Positions 21,518 through 33,390 of a stretch of 64,000 nucleotides of DNA are shown here, one piece after another. The DNA is from Lentinus brumalis. Its lineage: Eukaryota > Basidiomycota > Agaricomycetes > Polyporales > Polyporaceae. The translations under genes and the position numbers were made by a program. How positions within the stretch are numbered: the first letter of the stretch is position 1; each line of letters opens with the position of its first letter. Under the pieces are notes generated by a model. That model was not told where the DNA came from, did not search any database, and worked only from the letters and a program-made list of their open reading frames with translations. Location: assembly GCA_001792895.1 (NCBI GenBank), contig MARA01000048.1, positions 219,634 to 283,633 of the forward strand, in the 5' to 3' direction.

Positions 21518-24500
21518 GGTAGGAAGGAAGGACGGAAGGGTCGTGCGGGCGGGCGTCAATGGTCATATCGCGCCAGGACGTCGGACGCGGAGCATCTATA
21601 TGCAGCATAATTGATACTGACAGCGACCCCGGGACGTCTGTGCTTGGCCTAGGCTCCTCCGCCACAGCGAGAGAGATCTCGACGGACCCGATCTTCCCGC
21701 GTAAATGAAAGAGTTTGGAGTTTGTCATAAGTAAGTGATTGCGGTGTGGTGTGCGGACATGGACGTCAGAGCTTGTACATGTTACGTCCCGGGAGTGTCC
21801 TTTGTACTCGTGCTCATACGGCTCCCTGATTAGCGCATGATGGCAAGCCCGCAACCGCAAGTCCGAGTCGAGGATGCGCATTGCGCACGCCTCAATCTCG
21901 TGCACGAGGGAAGGAGAGAGAGGGTCCGAGGCTCGTCCCCGTCCCCGCGGTTCCAGCAACAGTGCATCAATCACTGCGACCAGCCTGTACGCTCCACTAG
22001 TGCACCAGAGGCTCGAGGATGTTGCCCACAAGTTCCACTTGGGGCTCCGGACAGCGAGTAAAAGTTGCGAGTCTTGCCGATGCGTGTAGGTATGCTGCAG
22101 AGCCATGGGCATGCACGGAGTGCTGTGTTTGCGTAATGACTCTCGAGTCTCGAGGTGCAGGCCCGGGGCCAGTCGTGACGACGAGGACGACGACGGCCTG
22201 GCCTGGCCTGACGGGAACGATACCCGATAACCACCTCCAGAGTCCAACGTCCGCAACAGTGCACCACACGGTGACGTTCGCGTATATCGACTCCGTCGTG
22301 GTGCGCCGGTACTTATTAGTTATTGACGAACGGACCCGCCTGCATGGCTCGGACTCGGACGGTTCCTGCCCGGCTCGACGCCCGACGCACGACGTCATGC
22401 ATTCAAGACCACGCTTGTAGGTCGATGGTCGACACAGGTGCGGAGCCGTGTGGGCGGGCGGGTGGGCGGACGTCGAACCGCGCCAGTACGTCGGGTGTGG
22501 GGCATCTGCATGGCATCTGCATCTGCGAACGCGGACCCGGAGCCCGGGACGCCGGTGCTTGACCGGTACCCCACACAACAGCGAGATATCTCTACGAATG
22601 ACGGAGCGATCTGCCCGCGTGCCAGTGGACCAGGTCGTCCGTCGTCTGTCATATGCATATGCAGATGACTGGTGCCTGTGCCGGCTGGGTAGTACCGAGC
22701 TTGTACTGGTACTGGTACAGCTCCCGATGGCAAGGCCCGCCCCTGCTTGCACGGAAAGAGATAGAGTGAGTGAGTGAGTGTGTGTGTGCGTCAGGTCCCA
22801 GCTGGGCCAGGAGTGCCGAGTGCCGAGTACCGTAGTGCTATAGTCCCAGCTGTGACTGTAATAGAGTCTGGCCCGGGGTGATGCGGGGCGCCAATCCTTC
22901 GCATGCACGGTTGACGGTGCTGTGTACCTGACATCGCACGTACCCCGCACGCGTGGCGAAGACCCGACTCGGACTCGGGCCAGCGGAGAGTGTGACATGT
23001 CTGAGCCTGTGCATGTGCACGTGCACGTGTATATGTACGAGTTCATCCGCGGTGGTCGTCGCCGTGTCCGAGTCGTGCGCCAGGATCAAGCGGGAGGTCC
23101 GACGTTCCTGCACGACGTCCACGTCCACGTCCGCGGCATGGTTGATCAGGGCGCCGGAGAGCTGCAGCCTTGGCAGGAATCAGGACGGAGCGCTGATGGA
23201 GGAGGCCGTGCCGAGCTTGAGTTTGACGACTTGCATGTCCCGGGGGTCGGGCAAGGCAAGGCATGGCATAGCACAAGTAACGATGCACACACAGCACTTC
23301 CGAATCCTCTTCCGCAGTGGTCGTCAGGCTTGCGAAACGAAACGCATGGTGTCGTGTCGTCGTGTCATGTCGTCGTGTCGTGTCGTGCCCCGGAATCCGC
23401 GGACGATCCCCAGCCCGACGTCCGCGTAATGGTACCCGTTCCAAGTTGCTGTCGACGCATACTATAGCACACAAGCATAAGCAGCCGCTCCGGTCCACAG
23501 CGCATAGAGGCGCGACGTGCGCTGTGTGTGCCAGTACTGGAGCACGTCATAGTCGAGACGTCGAGATCTCGTCGTCCATACCTACGTAGGCAAGGAAGGA
23601 AGGAAAGAAGACGCCGACATTGTGTGCAACTCGTCGTGCGCGCGGGCTTCGAACCGCGCCAGGTCGTCGGATCCATGTGGGGCATCTGCATCTGCAAACC
23701 CGGGACGGGTGCCTGGCCGATACTGTATGATACCCCACAGCGACTCTCGACTCTCGAGAGATCTCCACGGAGCGATCTTCCCTTGTGGACCAGGACCAGG
23801 ACTTGGGGAGTCCGTCGTCCGTCATACAGTGCATATGTACCGTGCCTCAGGATCTGGGTGGCGATAACAGCTCCCGGATGGACCATGCTGGTAACTTGCA
23901 AGTCCGCGAGTGCACGGCCGGCCGCTGCTTGCACGTAGAGATAGAGAAAGATAGAGAGGGAGACAGGTCCGCGGGGCCAGGAGCAGGGGTGACGCTGGGC
24001 TGCACGCTAATCCTTCGCACGCACGACGCACGACGCACGGTGCTGTGTACCTGAAGGCTTGAATTCGTCCGCATACTCGAGTCGGAGCGGAGTGTGCGAA
24101 GTGTGTGGATGTGCATGCGCATTGCCGTGTCGTGCGTATGCTGGGATCTGCGGACCTGGTAGATTCGAGGTTCTTCAACGACGTCCGGGCCATAGTTGAT
24201 CTCGACGCAGGGTGCGGGCCAATACGCCGTAACGACTGGAGTGCTGACGAATGACGGGGTCGAGTGGTTTGGTTCATGGTCCCGGGAGGTCGGGAGTCGG
24301 GCATGCATGCATGATGCATCTTCCTCTTCCACATTCGCCCTCCGAAACGCCGGCGCGAACGACTCCTGGCCATGCGTCATAGTTGCTGCAGAGGCAGGGC
24401 GACGTGCGCCGGTGTTCCAGATCTGACGGAGCAAGGCGAGATCTTCCCGGAGTTGTGCTCGAATGAGCTCCATACTACGTAGACAAGGAAGACGTCGACG

Positions 24501-24600
24501 CCAACGTTGTATGCAGTCGTGCGGGTTTCGAATGGCGCCAGGTCGTCGGCGTCGGATGTGGAGCATCTGCCAGTGCACACTTGCGCTGTGTCGGGAGCGG
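21518..24600 (+). repeat. decayed tandem block of a 0.9-1.2 kb repeat
   Basis: Four copies of the block order 'GGAAGGA... / CGTGCGSGCGGG / CGCGCCAGGWCGTCGG / GGGGCATCTG' begin near 21568, 22478, 23653 and 24533; a fifth is at 18899. Spacings are about 910, 1175 and 880 bp. Secondary shared blocks include AATCCTTCGCAYGCACG...GCTGTGTACCTGA (22890-22935 and 24010-24055). No reading frame is conserved between copies, so it looks like old duplicated non-coding DNA or a dead element, not a gene family. Confidence 0.65.
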
Positions 24601-25357
24601 ATTCCACGTGCTCGTACACACAGAGAAGCGGACCGGCCGGGTGAGCGGAAGGTCGCAGCTCGCGGATATGAACGTCAGACTCTGACTCTGAGCTTCTATC
24701 GGAGCGTGAGTACAGACAGACTGTCCAGCACGGAACGTTCCGAGAACAAGAGCGCATTTCCGAGTCGAGGATGCGTCGATCCTGCGGAGAAGCGAAGGCC
24801 CAGGACGGCGGCGGGCCCTGGGGTGCCTCGAAGACGCACGAACGCTGATAGAGTGACACGTACGGTGCGTCGAATGCGGGGCCTGGGGCGGACGTGCGAC
24901 GTGAAACAAGGAGGACGAGCGTGGCGTGCCAGGGCCTGGGTCGGGCGGGGTTAGAACATGCCATTGAGCGAGTCGGGAGCAGATGCGGGGCAGGGGCGGT
25001 CCTGACGGAGATGACCGCCCTGCGCCGGGCTGAATGCGCACGTCAGTCTCAGTCCAAACTGCCACAGTCTGGACCGCACAGACCGTCGGTGGAGAGGGGA
25101 TCGACGATGCAGCCGGCGGTGCTGGTGTCGAAGAGGAGCGGATGACGGTGCGAGTACAGCCAGCACCGCCCGGCGAACTCCCGCCAATCGGTCGGCGGGC
25201 GGGCCAGCGGGGACGGCCATGACGAGGGCGGACGGCTGTCGGAGCAGCCACCGCGAGCCGATCCGATCTGCTCGGAGTGGCCTGGAGCGCCGAGGGAAAG
25301 GCTTGGCCACGTGGGATCCATTATGCCGACGTCCCGATCCGGCATTTGGGACAATGA
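24601..25357. other. intergenic, upstream of the phosphatase gene
   Basis: No gene recognised. GC-rich; the last part is the promoter region of the phosphatase gene. Confidence 0.4.
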
Positions 25358-25363
25358 TATATA
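25358..25363 (+). promoter_or_regulatory. TATA box of the phosphatase gene
   Basis: TATATA 68 bp upstream of the ATG at 25426. Confidence 0.55.
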
Positions 25364-25425
25364 CCGCCCTTTTTCTGCTCAACTCGCCACCACCGCTCTC
25401 CCTCTGCTCGCACTCCAACAACACC

Positions 25426-26061
25426 ATGATTCGCTTCGACAATGTTCCTCCAGAGGTGATGCAGGCCATGTGCACGCCCATGCACCTCATCATCCCCGCG
25501 TCTCCCCAGCAGCACACCGGCGCCCTCTACCTCGGCTCCTTCTCCGCCATCCTCGAACCCTCCCTCCTCTCCTCGAACCACATACAGGCCCTCGTACAGG
25601 TCCTCGACGCCCCGTGGCTGCCCACGGTCGAGGCGCACGCAGCGCAGGGCAACAAGCTCGAGTGCTACCGCCTCGATATCCTCGACAGCACCTCCGCCGA
25701 CCTCCGTCCACATCTCGAGGCCACCGTGCGCTGGATAGACGACAGACTCCGCCGCGGCGTGAACGTGCTCGTGCACTGCCAACAGGTACGTCTCCTTCCC
25801 CAAAACACGCGTCGTCCCCGCCACCTGACCCCGCCCCCGCGCACGCCCCAGGGCATCTCGCGCTCCGCCGCCGTCGTCATCGCATACCTCATCTACACCC
25901 ACAACATGTCCTACGACTCCGCCTTCGACCTCGTCAAGCGCAAGCGCGCCTGCATAAAGCCCAACTCGGGCTTCGTCCGCTGTCTGCAGGACTGGGAGCG
26001 CCAGTGGCGCCTCGCGCCCCAGCGCCCCAACGTCCGCCGCGCAAGCACGACCCCCTCATGA
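25426..26061 (+). CDS. dual-specificity protein phosphatase
   Basis: Removes phosphate from Ser/Thr and Tyr residues of proteins such as kinases; cytosolic or nuclear. Exons 25426-25785 and 25852-26061 give 189 residues. Order: beta-strand start GALYLGSFSA, general-acid region ILDSTSADL (Asp), signature loop VHCQQGISRSA (HC-x5-R, nucleophile Cys, catalytic Arg), then AAVVIAYLI and KRACIKPNSGF. The 66-nt intron splits the signature loop exactly between HCQQ and GISRS. It has no stop and keeps frame, so an unspliced mRNA would encode a loop broken by 22 residues and presumably inactive. Small single-domain DSP; partner unknown. It stands alone, with repeats to the left and a long gene-poor tract to the right. 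Confidence 0.9.
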   Translation: MIRFDNVPPEVMQAMCTPMHLIIPASPQQHTGALYLGSFSAILEPSLLSSNHIQALVQVLDAPWLPTVEAHAAQGNKLECYRLDILDSTSADLRPHLEATVRWIDDRLRRGVNVLVHCQQVRLLPQNTRRPRHLTPPPRTPQGISRSAAVVIAYLIYTHNMSYDSAFDLVKRKRACIKPNSGFVRCLQDWERQWRLAPQRPNVRRASTTPS

Positions 26062-29000
26062 CGCGTCGTCCTTCGCCGTCTGACTCGCGTCCCGCGCCCC
26101 GCGCGCGGGGCGGCGTGCTGACCGCGTCCGCCCCCGTGGAGTGCGTAGCGGGCCTCGGGCCTCGGCCGGGCTCTGGTGGAGCGCGGGCGAGTTACCACAG
26201 GTCGGTCGCCCCACCTCTTGCCTCTTGCCCCTCTTTCCCCAGACCCAGACCCCTCTCCCCCACTACTTCGGTCGATTCTCCCATATCCGGTACCCCAGGC
26301 GCGGAGGCGCGAGCTGCTCATTCCGTGGTGCGCGACTTGAGCTTGAGCCCGGGCGAAAGAAGCGCACGCATGGTTCGGCGTACTACACGGCTCGATCGTC
26401 GACACCGTCAGCTATGACCATGACCAGACCATGATTATCGTCATCACACGACCCCCATCCATCCATACCCACAACTGCACCCGTGCTTCACCCATATATC
26501 TGCCGTCGTCGTGTTGCTCATCCGCTGCTTCATTTCTTGGTTCGTCTGGCCTGGCGCGTCGGGATTTTCGCTCGTGCGATTGCGATTGGTCCCGGGTCAG
26601 GGTCCGGGACGATAGCCATTCGCATGGTATCACCCGACTCCTTGCGTTGTACCGCATCGTGCGCCAGTACCTGCTTTCTTGGTTCAAACCCGCACCCGCC
26701 GTTATCCCACCCACCCTTCCGTCGTCCGTGCTGCTATTACTATTGCTATTGCTATTGCTATCTTGTCACGGACTGTACCCAGTAGTAGTACCCAATTGTC
26801 GCGCTTTTTTGGTTGGAGTTTTGTCGTGCCCGTTCGTAGCTGCATTCACGTCCACGTCCATGTCCACACTTACATCCATACTAGGTCTGTGTAACAATGG
26901 AATTGCAAGCGTACAGACTACACGAATTGTCTGTTGCCGTACGGCGTATCACATCAACCCCTCCGCTCGCCGCTGAACATATCGAACCCGCTGCCGCGGC
27001 ACGTCTGCCGCCTCTGCATCCGCACCCGCCTCCACGTCCACCTCCACCGGTCCCTCGTAAACCTTCATTATCATAAACACCCGTTCCCCTGCTTGCACAC
27101 GCACGCCATCGCCAGCGAATCAGCAGATGGGTTCGAGAGCTTGAGAGTTCGAGAGTGTGGGCAGAGTGGTGAAGCGTGCGCCTCGAGGCGGGGGCGGAGG
27201 AGCTTTGGGCCGGCGGGCGCGTGGGGTGCGCTTCTCGACTTCTGGAGTTTCTGGAGTTCGCGCTGAGGTACATACAGGACACAGGACATCAGACACTTTT
27301 TGAGTACATATGATCTTATGTGTTTGGCATGGATGTTGTATGCACCTTCCGAACACTCGCCGAGCACCACCGGGCCTCGGCGTGCAAGATTGCCTGCTGG
27401 ATAGACATGGGCATATACATCAATGTCGCAGAACGAGTTACGAGGGTGCCAGGTTGAAGTGGTCTGTCGATGACGCCTCGAGTGTCCGGCGTGAGTCCGT
27501 TCGTCCCGCATTGCTTTCCTCCCGGGTGCATGGCGAACGGCGAATGGTGCATGGCGAACGGCGGACGGCGGACAACGAACGAAGACAACAGCACCCGCTC
27601 GGCGCTCGGGCCCTGTCAAATGGGACGTCCAAATTCAACGATTGATCATAAATCATAAATCATTCGATGAGTGCTGCTGCTGCTCGCAAGTGACACGCCA
27701 CTATATGCACCGTGCTGCGTGCATATGGGGGGCCGAGGAACGGCGCGACTCAGACGAGCATGTGAACTTCGACTTGCTTGTAATCAAGTATGTACGTAGG
27801 GAAGGCTCGAAACGGCACAAAGTGCGGTACGTACTTTGTTGCATGCGCACTGCTTTCGTCCGAGTCCGAATAGTGCGGGTCAGATTCCCTCCCGGATCGG
27901 ATGGGGCGTGCGTTGTAACTTGTCCGAGCGGCGAGATGTGTCCTGGGCCCTGGGCTGTCGGGCCCTTTGCGGATCACAAGGTGTCGGCGCGCGTGGCACG
28001 AGGTATTGAGGTATTAGCTATAGGAAGGATACACATGCGGTCATGGAGTCATGGGCATCGTGAGGATCAATCATGATGATACGGACTCGAGCAGTCCGCA
28101 CATGATTCATGAACCCCACAGGCACGTCGTTCGCCGCTCGACACTGTGACCTTTTGCATTGTGCAATGCCTTTGAGCTCTGCGGACTCGAACAAGAGCAG
28201 ACAAGAGCGGGAGCGGGCGCGGATCAAAGACGCAGTGTGTAATTGCGTCGCGCGCCGCGTGCGTATGTTTCAATTGTACCCTTACGTGGTCTCGGTGCCT
28301 TGCGATCACTGAATTGTGCCTCCGCGGCCGACGTCAGCAGACATATACATGCATACATACACACTTATATAGACTTACATACCTGTGATAGACACGGGCA
28401 GGCACCGCTGCCGCTGGGGGCCCTGGGCACCGATCGCCACGCGACAACTTTGAACCACACGATCGTGATTCGTGATTCGTGCCTCGGACGCCGGCGCAAC
28501 GTGGCTACGAGACGTCGCCACATTGCCCAAGCGGGTCGTCTGTAGGCCGGACGCGTCGTGTGTTGTCATCTTCAGGCTCGGGCGGGATGCACCCGCCCGG
28601 CTGACGGGGTCCCTGTCAGCACGTACGTATCGCGGGCCTACGCTCCGTGAGTTGAACTGTAGTACATATGTAGCGTTCGAACGGCTGCAACGCGCAGGTA
28701 CGGAGCAGTGAAGGGACGCGAGACGGCGACGTACGTACGTACCTGTACCTCGTCCCATGGCAGTCGGTATTAGACTTTATCGGACCCACGAAATAGGGTT
28801 AGGTCTTCCAGGCTTCCAGCTGCCGGCCAGGCACCGCTCGGATGTACTGCACGGTGAATTGATGGGCACTGGGAGTCCTGCCAGGGCGGCATGCAACTCA
28901 TGACTGGTACTGGTCAGTGTCACTGTCAGTGTAAGCAGCGGACTGTCGAGTGACGAGACGGAGATGAACATACAGAACGCCATGTGGACAGGGCCGTCCG

Positions 29001-30723
29001 CGTCGATCGAGCACGCAGAGCACGGCGGCCTGGCTCCTGGTACTCACCACGTCCTCCCTGAGGCCCAACGCAGACGCGTCCATCAAGCAGCCGTCGTCGC
29101 GGACGCGCGATGACGAGCGGCGTTTGCCCGCGAGGCACCCAAGCTCGATCGTGCAGGCGGGTGGCCGCAGGGAGGCTCGAGCTTCTAAGTTCTCCGCCTC
29201 GGGCTTGGAACGTCGTACGTCCGCGAGGCGGGCCGCAGGTGATCAGGGCACGAGAAGCGCAGGTCGAACCTTGCAGGTCAGGCACCGCGGCCGGAAGGAG
29301 GGAGCGCTGAGGGCGGAAGCAGCAAGGGTCTAACGTCGTACGTCTATGTATGTACTGTACGTGCCTTTGACCTTCGACTTCGATATAGCAAGGCGGGCTT
29401 GGCGCCGTGGCATGTTGCACAACGTGGCCAGGGGAAGTCCAGGGACGCGAAGGTTTGGTTTGGGGAGGGTGTGATGAGGATTCTCGAAGGTCCGTATGCG
29501 GATATGCCGCCGGCTCGTCCTGGTTCCTGCATGGCGAACAAGCTCCCGGGATCTCCTCGGATGTGCGCGAGTGAGAGGGTATTGATCGACCGCAAGCAAT
29601 GGCGGCGAGCTTTGGCATCTGGACGAGTGACGAGGTGCAAGGCACCCGGTGCTCCGCGCAGATGAGCGCAGACTTGCGAGCTGCGTGTCGACGCATGTTA
29701 CAAGTTGCATGCAGATGTTGACAAGACATCCGCGATGCCGCCGCCCGTCAAGCCCGATTGTCAGAGATGAGGTATTATCAATTGTACATGTCCCCGCGGC
29801 GGCGCCGTTCTATCGGACTGGGGCATGGCGAGAAGATCGGCGAAGAGCTGTGTGGTGTGACCGCAAGCCATAGCACGTCAAGGCACAGCTCCGCCAAGAA
29901 GCACGTAAAGAGCGCCGTACTATATTCAGGGAACGCGGAAGTCTGAAGCGAGCCTCGGGGAGTTCCTGATTCTGTTGTGACTTATGCTCAGCAAGCGTTT
30001 AGTGTCGAGACGTGAAGACGTACTATGTGACGAATGACCAGCATGCAGGGGCTGGGGTAGCCCAGGCTACAGGTGAAGTGGACGATCCGAGGAGACTCCC
30101 GGTCTGCTGTGTAGCTCAGTGAATGGTTGCTTCGGCGAGCGAAGATGAAGGAGGGGAGTAGACGTACTAGCACGGTAGCTTGCTCGACAGCGAAGCGAGG
30201 CTCACTGAGGACGTGGTGTCGCCGAGCCGAGATTCAGGAGCTAGACCAGGCAACGGAGATAGTGGTCGAGTGCCTCGAGGAGTTCGAACGCCGAGAAGAC
30301 TCGTGGGGACCTTCGCGAAGACCTGGGGACGAGCACGGGGATCTCGGGATTGCGGGAAAGGGACGAGGATCTGCTGATGGCGAATGCGGAGAACACGCAG
30401 ATACGGACCGACCGCGGGAGTCGAGTGGACGTGGGATGCCGACGGGGGGGGACACGGGCTGGGAAGATTGTTGTCTCATTGGGTGGGACGGCGCGAACCA
30501 ATGACACGCGGGAACGACACGCGAGCGCGGTGTGTCAGGCGATAGCGAACGTGCCGCCTTTTGCGAATGACAAACTTCAGCGGTGTTGTTCAAGTTATGT
30601 ATTGAAGATGACACGCTGTGGTGAGCGTGTTGTGCCGTTCGTTCCGGTGATAGATGACCAGGACCATGGGCGAGCCGGAAGAGGGTCAAGAGGCACCGAG
30701 GCGGGTGCTGAAGCGGAAGAGCT
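26062..30723. other. gene-poor stretch, no gene recognised
   Basis: About 4.7 kb with many overlapping open frames on both strands but no family match, no consistent exon chain and frequent short repeats: TTGCTA hexamers near 26735-26765, CGTCCA-type runs near 26845-26875, GGCGAACGGCG runs near 27525-27575, ACGT runs near 28728-28743. A region near 30180-30720 has long open frames in two phases but no recognised product. Confidence 0.45.
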
Positions 30724-31226
30724 CTAGAGCAGTTCTGGATGAAGTACCTTGTCCAGACGGGGACCTAGAGTTGTTGTAGGCTGGATGTGGACGTCGTAAG
30801 GTTTCGCCAAGAACCACTTGACCATCGTATCAGGCACAGGATCGACCTGAGCAGATTGACTCCGCCCAGACAAGAAGGCAAACTGCTGGCTGTGAGATTT
30901 TGGCCCTGCAGGCGAAGGTGAACGAGGAGGATATACAGGACTTACGGATGTCGGGGTGTATCTGGTGCTCGCATGCGCCCTGCGCCGACGAGAGCTCGCC
31001 GACGACACCCCGATTGAATCCGGCTTTTCGCAGAGACTCGAAGGCACGCGTCCATGCCGAGCAGGCGTGCCGCATGTACGACTTCAGCTACTCACGAGAG
31101 TCGGCGTAAATGAGAAGAAATCGCCCAGAGAGTAGCCAGATGCAAACGGGGTCTCTGTTCTCGTTCTACCTTGATTACTTCGCGTCGCAATTGGGTGGAG
31201 ATGGTGGTGGTCGGGAGCAACGACAT
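30724..31226 (-). CDS. hypothetical small protein, divergent from NDUFV1
   Basis: Not recognised. Start MSLLPTTTISTQLRREV, then LHLATLWAISSHLRRLS, donor GTGAGT. A second exon continues SLRKAGFNRGVVGELSSAQG and ends HQIHPDIR with donor GTAAGT. The last exon reads PKSHSQQFAFLSG...LAKPYDVHIQP and stops at 30724. Phases agree across both introns, but the first acceptor (TTCGAG) is weak. About 120 residues, basic at the N-terminus. It shares a 155-bp head-to-head promoter region with NDUFV1, which makes a housekeeping or mitochondrial gene plausible but not shown. Confidence 0.4.
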
Positions 31227-31381
31227 GCGCGCTACACGCAAACGGTAGGCGCCGTTGAGCAGCCCGGGCGCCACAATGTCAACATGGCCAAGCAGGGACC
31301 CGGCGTTGTCCGAGCCAGTGAGGGGAGGAGGGACGGTCAGCGTCGACGCCGGGCAAAGACCCTTGCTCACCGTCCACGACG
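31227..31381. promoter_or_regulatory. shared head-to-head promoter region
   Basis: 155 bp between the start codons of the hypothetical gene (minus) and NDUFV1 (plus). No TATA box seen. The existence of the left gene is itself uncertain. Confidence 0.35.
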
Positions 31382-33110
31382 ATGCTCAGACACGCGTCGT
31401 CCGCGACCCGTACGTCCTCTTGCCATCTGTCTGGGTGGTCCAAGCAACATCTATGCTTACAATTCCGTCCGTTTGCAGGCATAGCACGGCCGTTCCGGGC
31501 CAAACTGCGTCGCTCCTTTGCGACGGTCCAGGATACTCCTGTCCGACGCTACGGCGGCCTCAAGGACCAGGACCGCATCTTCACCAACGCTTACTGCAGA
31601 CACGACCACGGCATCAAGGGTGCGACGGTGCGTCCGCGTCCAAATCTAGCTTCGCTCGAATGACGTGACTAAGCGCGTTGCTTCGGTTCTTTCTAGTCTC
31701 GCGGCGACTGGCACAAAACGAAGGAGATCCTCCTCAAGGGCGACTCCTGGATCATCCAGACCATCAAGGACTCGGGTCTTCGTGGACGTGGCGGTGCTGG
31801 TTTCCCCAGTGGTCTGAAATGGAGTTTCATGAACAAGCCGGGCTGGGAGAAGGATCCTCGGTGAGTATTCCCGCCTTCTCTACCTCTACATCCATCCCAA
31901 CCTCGCACCTAGTCCCCGCTATCTCGTCGTCAACGCGGATGAGGGTGAACCCGGTACCTGCAAGGATCGTGAGATTCTGCGCGGTGACCCCCACAAGCTT
32001 ATCGAGGGCTGTCTCGTCGCCGGCCGCGCCATGAACGCCAGCGCCGCCTACATCTACATCCGTGGCGAGTTCTACCAGGAGGCATCCCACGTGCAGCAGG
32101 CCATCAACGAGGCGTACAAGGCCGGCTACCTCGGCAAGAACGCGTGTGGGTCCGGCTACTCCTTCGACGTCTATCTCCACCGCGGAGCTGGTGCCTACAT
32201 CTGCGGTGAGGAGACCGCTCTCATCGAGTCCCTCGAGGGCAAGCAGGGCAAGCCCCGCCTCAAGCCCCCATTCCCCGCCGACGTCGGTCTCTTCGGCTGC
32301 CCGACGACCGTCGCGAACGTCGAGACTGTCGCGGTTGCACCCACCATCTGCAGACGCGGCGCGAGCTGGTTCGCTGGCTTTGGCCGTGCGCGGAACCAGG
32401 GCACGAAGCTCTACTGTATCTCTGGTCACGTCAACAACCCGTGTGTCGTCGAGGAGGAAATGAGTATCCCGCTCAAGGATCTTATCGAGAAGCACTGTGG
32501 CGGTGTCCGCGGCGGCTGGGATAACCTGCTCGGCATCATCCCCGGTGGTAGCTCCGTCCCCGTCCTCCCTATCGACAAGTGCTCGGAAGTGCTGTACGTG
32601 CTTTCCCCCGCCCCTCGCCTTCTTTCTTGGCTTACTTATCTTTGCAACACTCAGGATGGACTACGACTCGCTGAAAGACGCGCAGTCCGGTCTCGGCACG
32701 GGTGCCGTCATCGTCATGGACAAGAGCACCGACATCGTCAAGGCCATCGCCCGTTTCGCACACGTACGTCGTCATCATATCCTCGCGTCTCTCTCCTATT
32801 CCCCGTCTGACCCTCTCGCGCTCTGCAGTTCTACAAGCACGAGTCCTGCGGGCAGTGCACGCCCTGCCGCGAGGGCACGACCTGGATGATGAACATGATG
32901 GACCGCTTCGTCGAGGGGCGGGGCCACCAGCGCGAGATCGACATGCTGCTCGAGCTTACGAAGCAGATTGAGGGGCGCACGATCTGCGCGCTGGGCGACG
33001 CGGCGGCGTGGCCGATCCAGGGATTGATGCGCCATTTCCGCCCGGAGGTCGAGAAGCGCATCGCGCAGTTTAGGGAGGTGAACGGCCCGGTGCTGTTTGG
33101 GGGCGGCTGA
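31382..33110 (+). CDS. nuo-51: NADH:ubiquinone oxidoreductase 51 kDa subunit (complex I, NDUFV1)
   Basis: Flavoprotein subunit that takes electrons from NADH through FMN to iron-sulfur cluster N3 in mitochondrial complex I. Exons 31382-31409, 31479-31627, 31697-31860, 31913-32593, 32655-32763 and 32829-33110 join in phase to 470 residues, close to the usual length. A mitochondrial targeting start ([10 protein letters not shown]...RRSFATVQD) is followed by NADH/FMN-binding motifs [14 protein letters not shown] and [15 protein letters not shown], then [15 protein letters not shown]. The N3 cluster cysteines lie in [12 protein letters not shown], with a fourth Cys in RTICALGD. The first intron is 69 nt and in frame, so a longer presequence from the unspliced form is possible. 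Its last exon was copied in inverted orientation to 15388-15800. Confidence 0.96.
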
Positions 33111-33390
33111 AGAGCCAGACGGACCCGACGCTTGCGCTTCCGGACAATTTGGGCGCGAATTTGCCGGAGGTTGGGGCGCCGAGCCAGAGCCAGAGTGCGA
33201 GTGCGTAGACGGATGTCCGATGTCGTTCGTGCGAATATATCGCTTCATATTCTGCCTGCCGTGCGTGCCGTAACGCGTTGTCTTGAAGGTGGATTGAGCT
33301 GGTAGGGACTAGACAGATACATATATATTAAGAGAACGGGGGAGATTACATGTACAGGAGGCCTACCGTTAACATGGCAGCAAGAACGAT

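Noticed and set aside
26735..26765. TTGCTA hexamer run as a possible regulatory repeat
   Set aside because: Short simple repeat without context; reported only as part of the gene-poor stretch.
28926..29729. 267-codon open frame on the minus strand
   Set aside because: No recognisable motif and no conserved neighbours; the opposite strand is equally open.
30180..30720. Possible gene with a charged LEEFERRED / ENTQIRTD stretch
   Set aside because: Two open phases overlap and neither gives a family match or a clean exon chain.
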